Of a stretch of 64,000 nucleotides of DNA, positions 63,527-64,000 are shown piece by piece. The notes under the pieces were generated by a model, which searched no databases, was not told the DNA's origin, and saw only the letters and a program-made list of their open reading frames with translations. The stretch lies in NCBI GenBank assembly GCA_037976565.1, contig CP137675.1:2985323-3049322 (forward strand). The letters run 5' to 3'. Source of the DNA: Mesocentrotus franciscanus (taxonomy: Eukaryota; Echinodermata; Echinoidea; Camarodonta; Strongylocentrotidae). The position numbers were made by a program, and so were the translations under genes. The first letter of the stretch is position 1; each line of letters starts with the position of its first letter.

Positions 63527-63561
63527 AACCCACGCTCGGAACCAGGACGCCCCAACCTTAC
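63527..63561 (+). CDS. mef2: Candidate MEF2 microexon (35 nt) or short alternative C-terminus
   Basis: After a good acceptor (ttatccttccttttag, ending 63526) the phase-1 reading gives EPTLGTRTPQPY, followed by a consensus donor TAC|gtgagt at 63562. The split codon becomes Glu, the residue class expected at this junction from vertebrate MEF2. Inclusion of 35 nt would leave phase 0. If the exon starting at the window edge expects phase 1, as in vertebrates, inclusion would shift frame and the two could not be joined. If the donor is not used, the frame stays open to a TAA at 63619-63621, adding VSHGAAMRAGADIHCALPN and giving a truncated protein. Only splice signals and phase support the call. 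Confidence 0.4.
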
Positions 63562-64000
63562 GTGAGTCATGGTGCTGCCATGCGGGCGGGGGCTGATATT
63601 CACTGTGCACTGCCAAATTAAAGGGCATGGTCAGAAGTTTCCCAAACAATTGTTTTATTTGTCTTTTTAACTCTTTTTAGTTATAGTTACTCTAGTTATC
63701 CACCTTTTAAAAAAATATGATAAATAATTATATCTTTCCAATCAGTGGTAAATTATAATCAGTTCAATTTTACAGACTGACATAATTCATTGTAAAATAG
63801 AATCAACCGTAGCAAGAATTGATTTAATTGTTACGTGGCCCTTAATTGATTCTTGAAGGAAGTTTGCTATGATACACAGTGTCCCTATTTTCTTGAAAAT
63901 TATATTAAGCCTATAAAGCAGTTTGAGAAAAGTCATTCAATATTTTGATGATATAAGATAAAACCACCATATCTTAGTGTTGTCAGTAACTCTCTTCCAG

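Larger units (their letters stand above)
60673..64000 (+). other. mef2: MEF2 intron(s) after the last secure exon, to window edge
   Basis: Contains a 544-bp miniature element (61643-62186), a second TTAA-bounded element (62392-62898) and the candidate microexon at 63527. The final ten bases (tctcttccag) read as a splice acceptor, so the next coding exon may start at the first base outside the window. Confidence 0.75.

Overview
The window is AT-rich intron- and repeat-dominated animal DNA. It carries one clearly recognisable gene, on the + strand: a myocyte enhancer factor 2 (MEF2) transcription factor, from its start-codon exon at about 28.9 kb to beyond the right edge. The single-copy MEF2 layout, long introns, frequent TACATGTA/TAGGCCTA palindromes and many small foldback transposons suggest a marine invertebrate deuterostome, probably an echinoderm such as a sea urchin. 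That host assignment is inference; the sequence proves only an animal MEF2 gene.

Layout. 1-28.9 kb: no recognisable protein-coding gene. It lies upstream of the MEF2 start codon and probably includes 5' non-coding introns or intergenic DNA, because the start-codon exon is itself preceded by a splice acceptor. It holds several miniature inverted-repeat elements (1.4, 11.1, 13.4, 14.4, 23.9 and 25.1 kb), GA microsatellites, a 111-bp tandem duplication, and two minus-strand regions of protein-like open frame that I do not recognise (4.8-5.2 kb and 22.3-23.4 kb). 28.9-32.1 kb: 5' UTR and the two exons encoding exactly the 86-residue MADS box plus MEF2 domain. 32.1-49.4 kb: a 17.3-kb intron. 49.4-60.7 kb: exons for the post-MEF2-domain segment (one alpha-type exon), a His/Gln-rich and Ser-Pro-rich exon, a candidate 78-nt cassette exon, an exon with a kinase-docking-like motif, and an exon matching the vertebrate QPLATP region. 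63.5 kb: a candidate 35-nt microexon. The last ten bases of the window look like a splice acceptor, and the rest of the transactivation domain must lie to the right.

The introns hold a hAT-like element with an 8-bp target duplication (49.66-50.76 kb), a 5'-truncated non-LTR retrotransposon interrupted by a 447-bp hairpin-rich element with a 3-bp target duplication (57.8-59.1 kb), and several families of 400-550-bp miniature elements that begin and end in TTAA. The six secure coding exons have compatible splice phases and give about 351 residues before the window ends. All exon calls rest on family similarity plus splice signals; no transcript evidence is available here.
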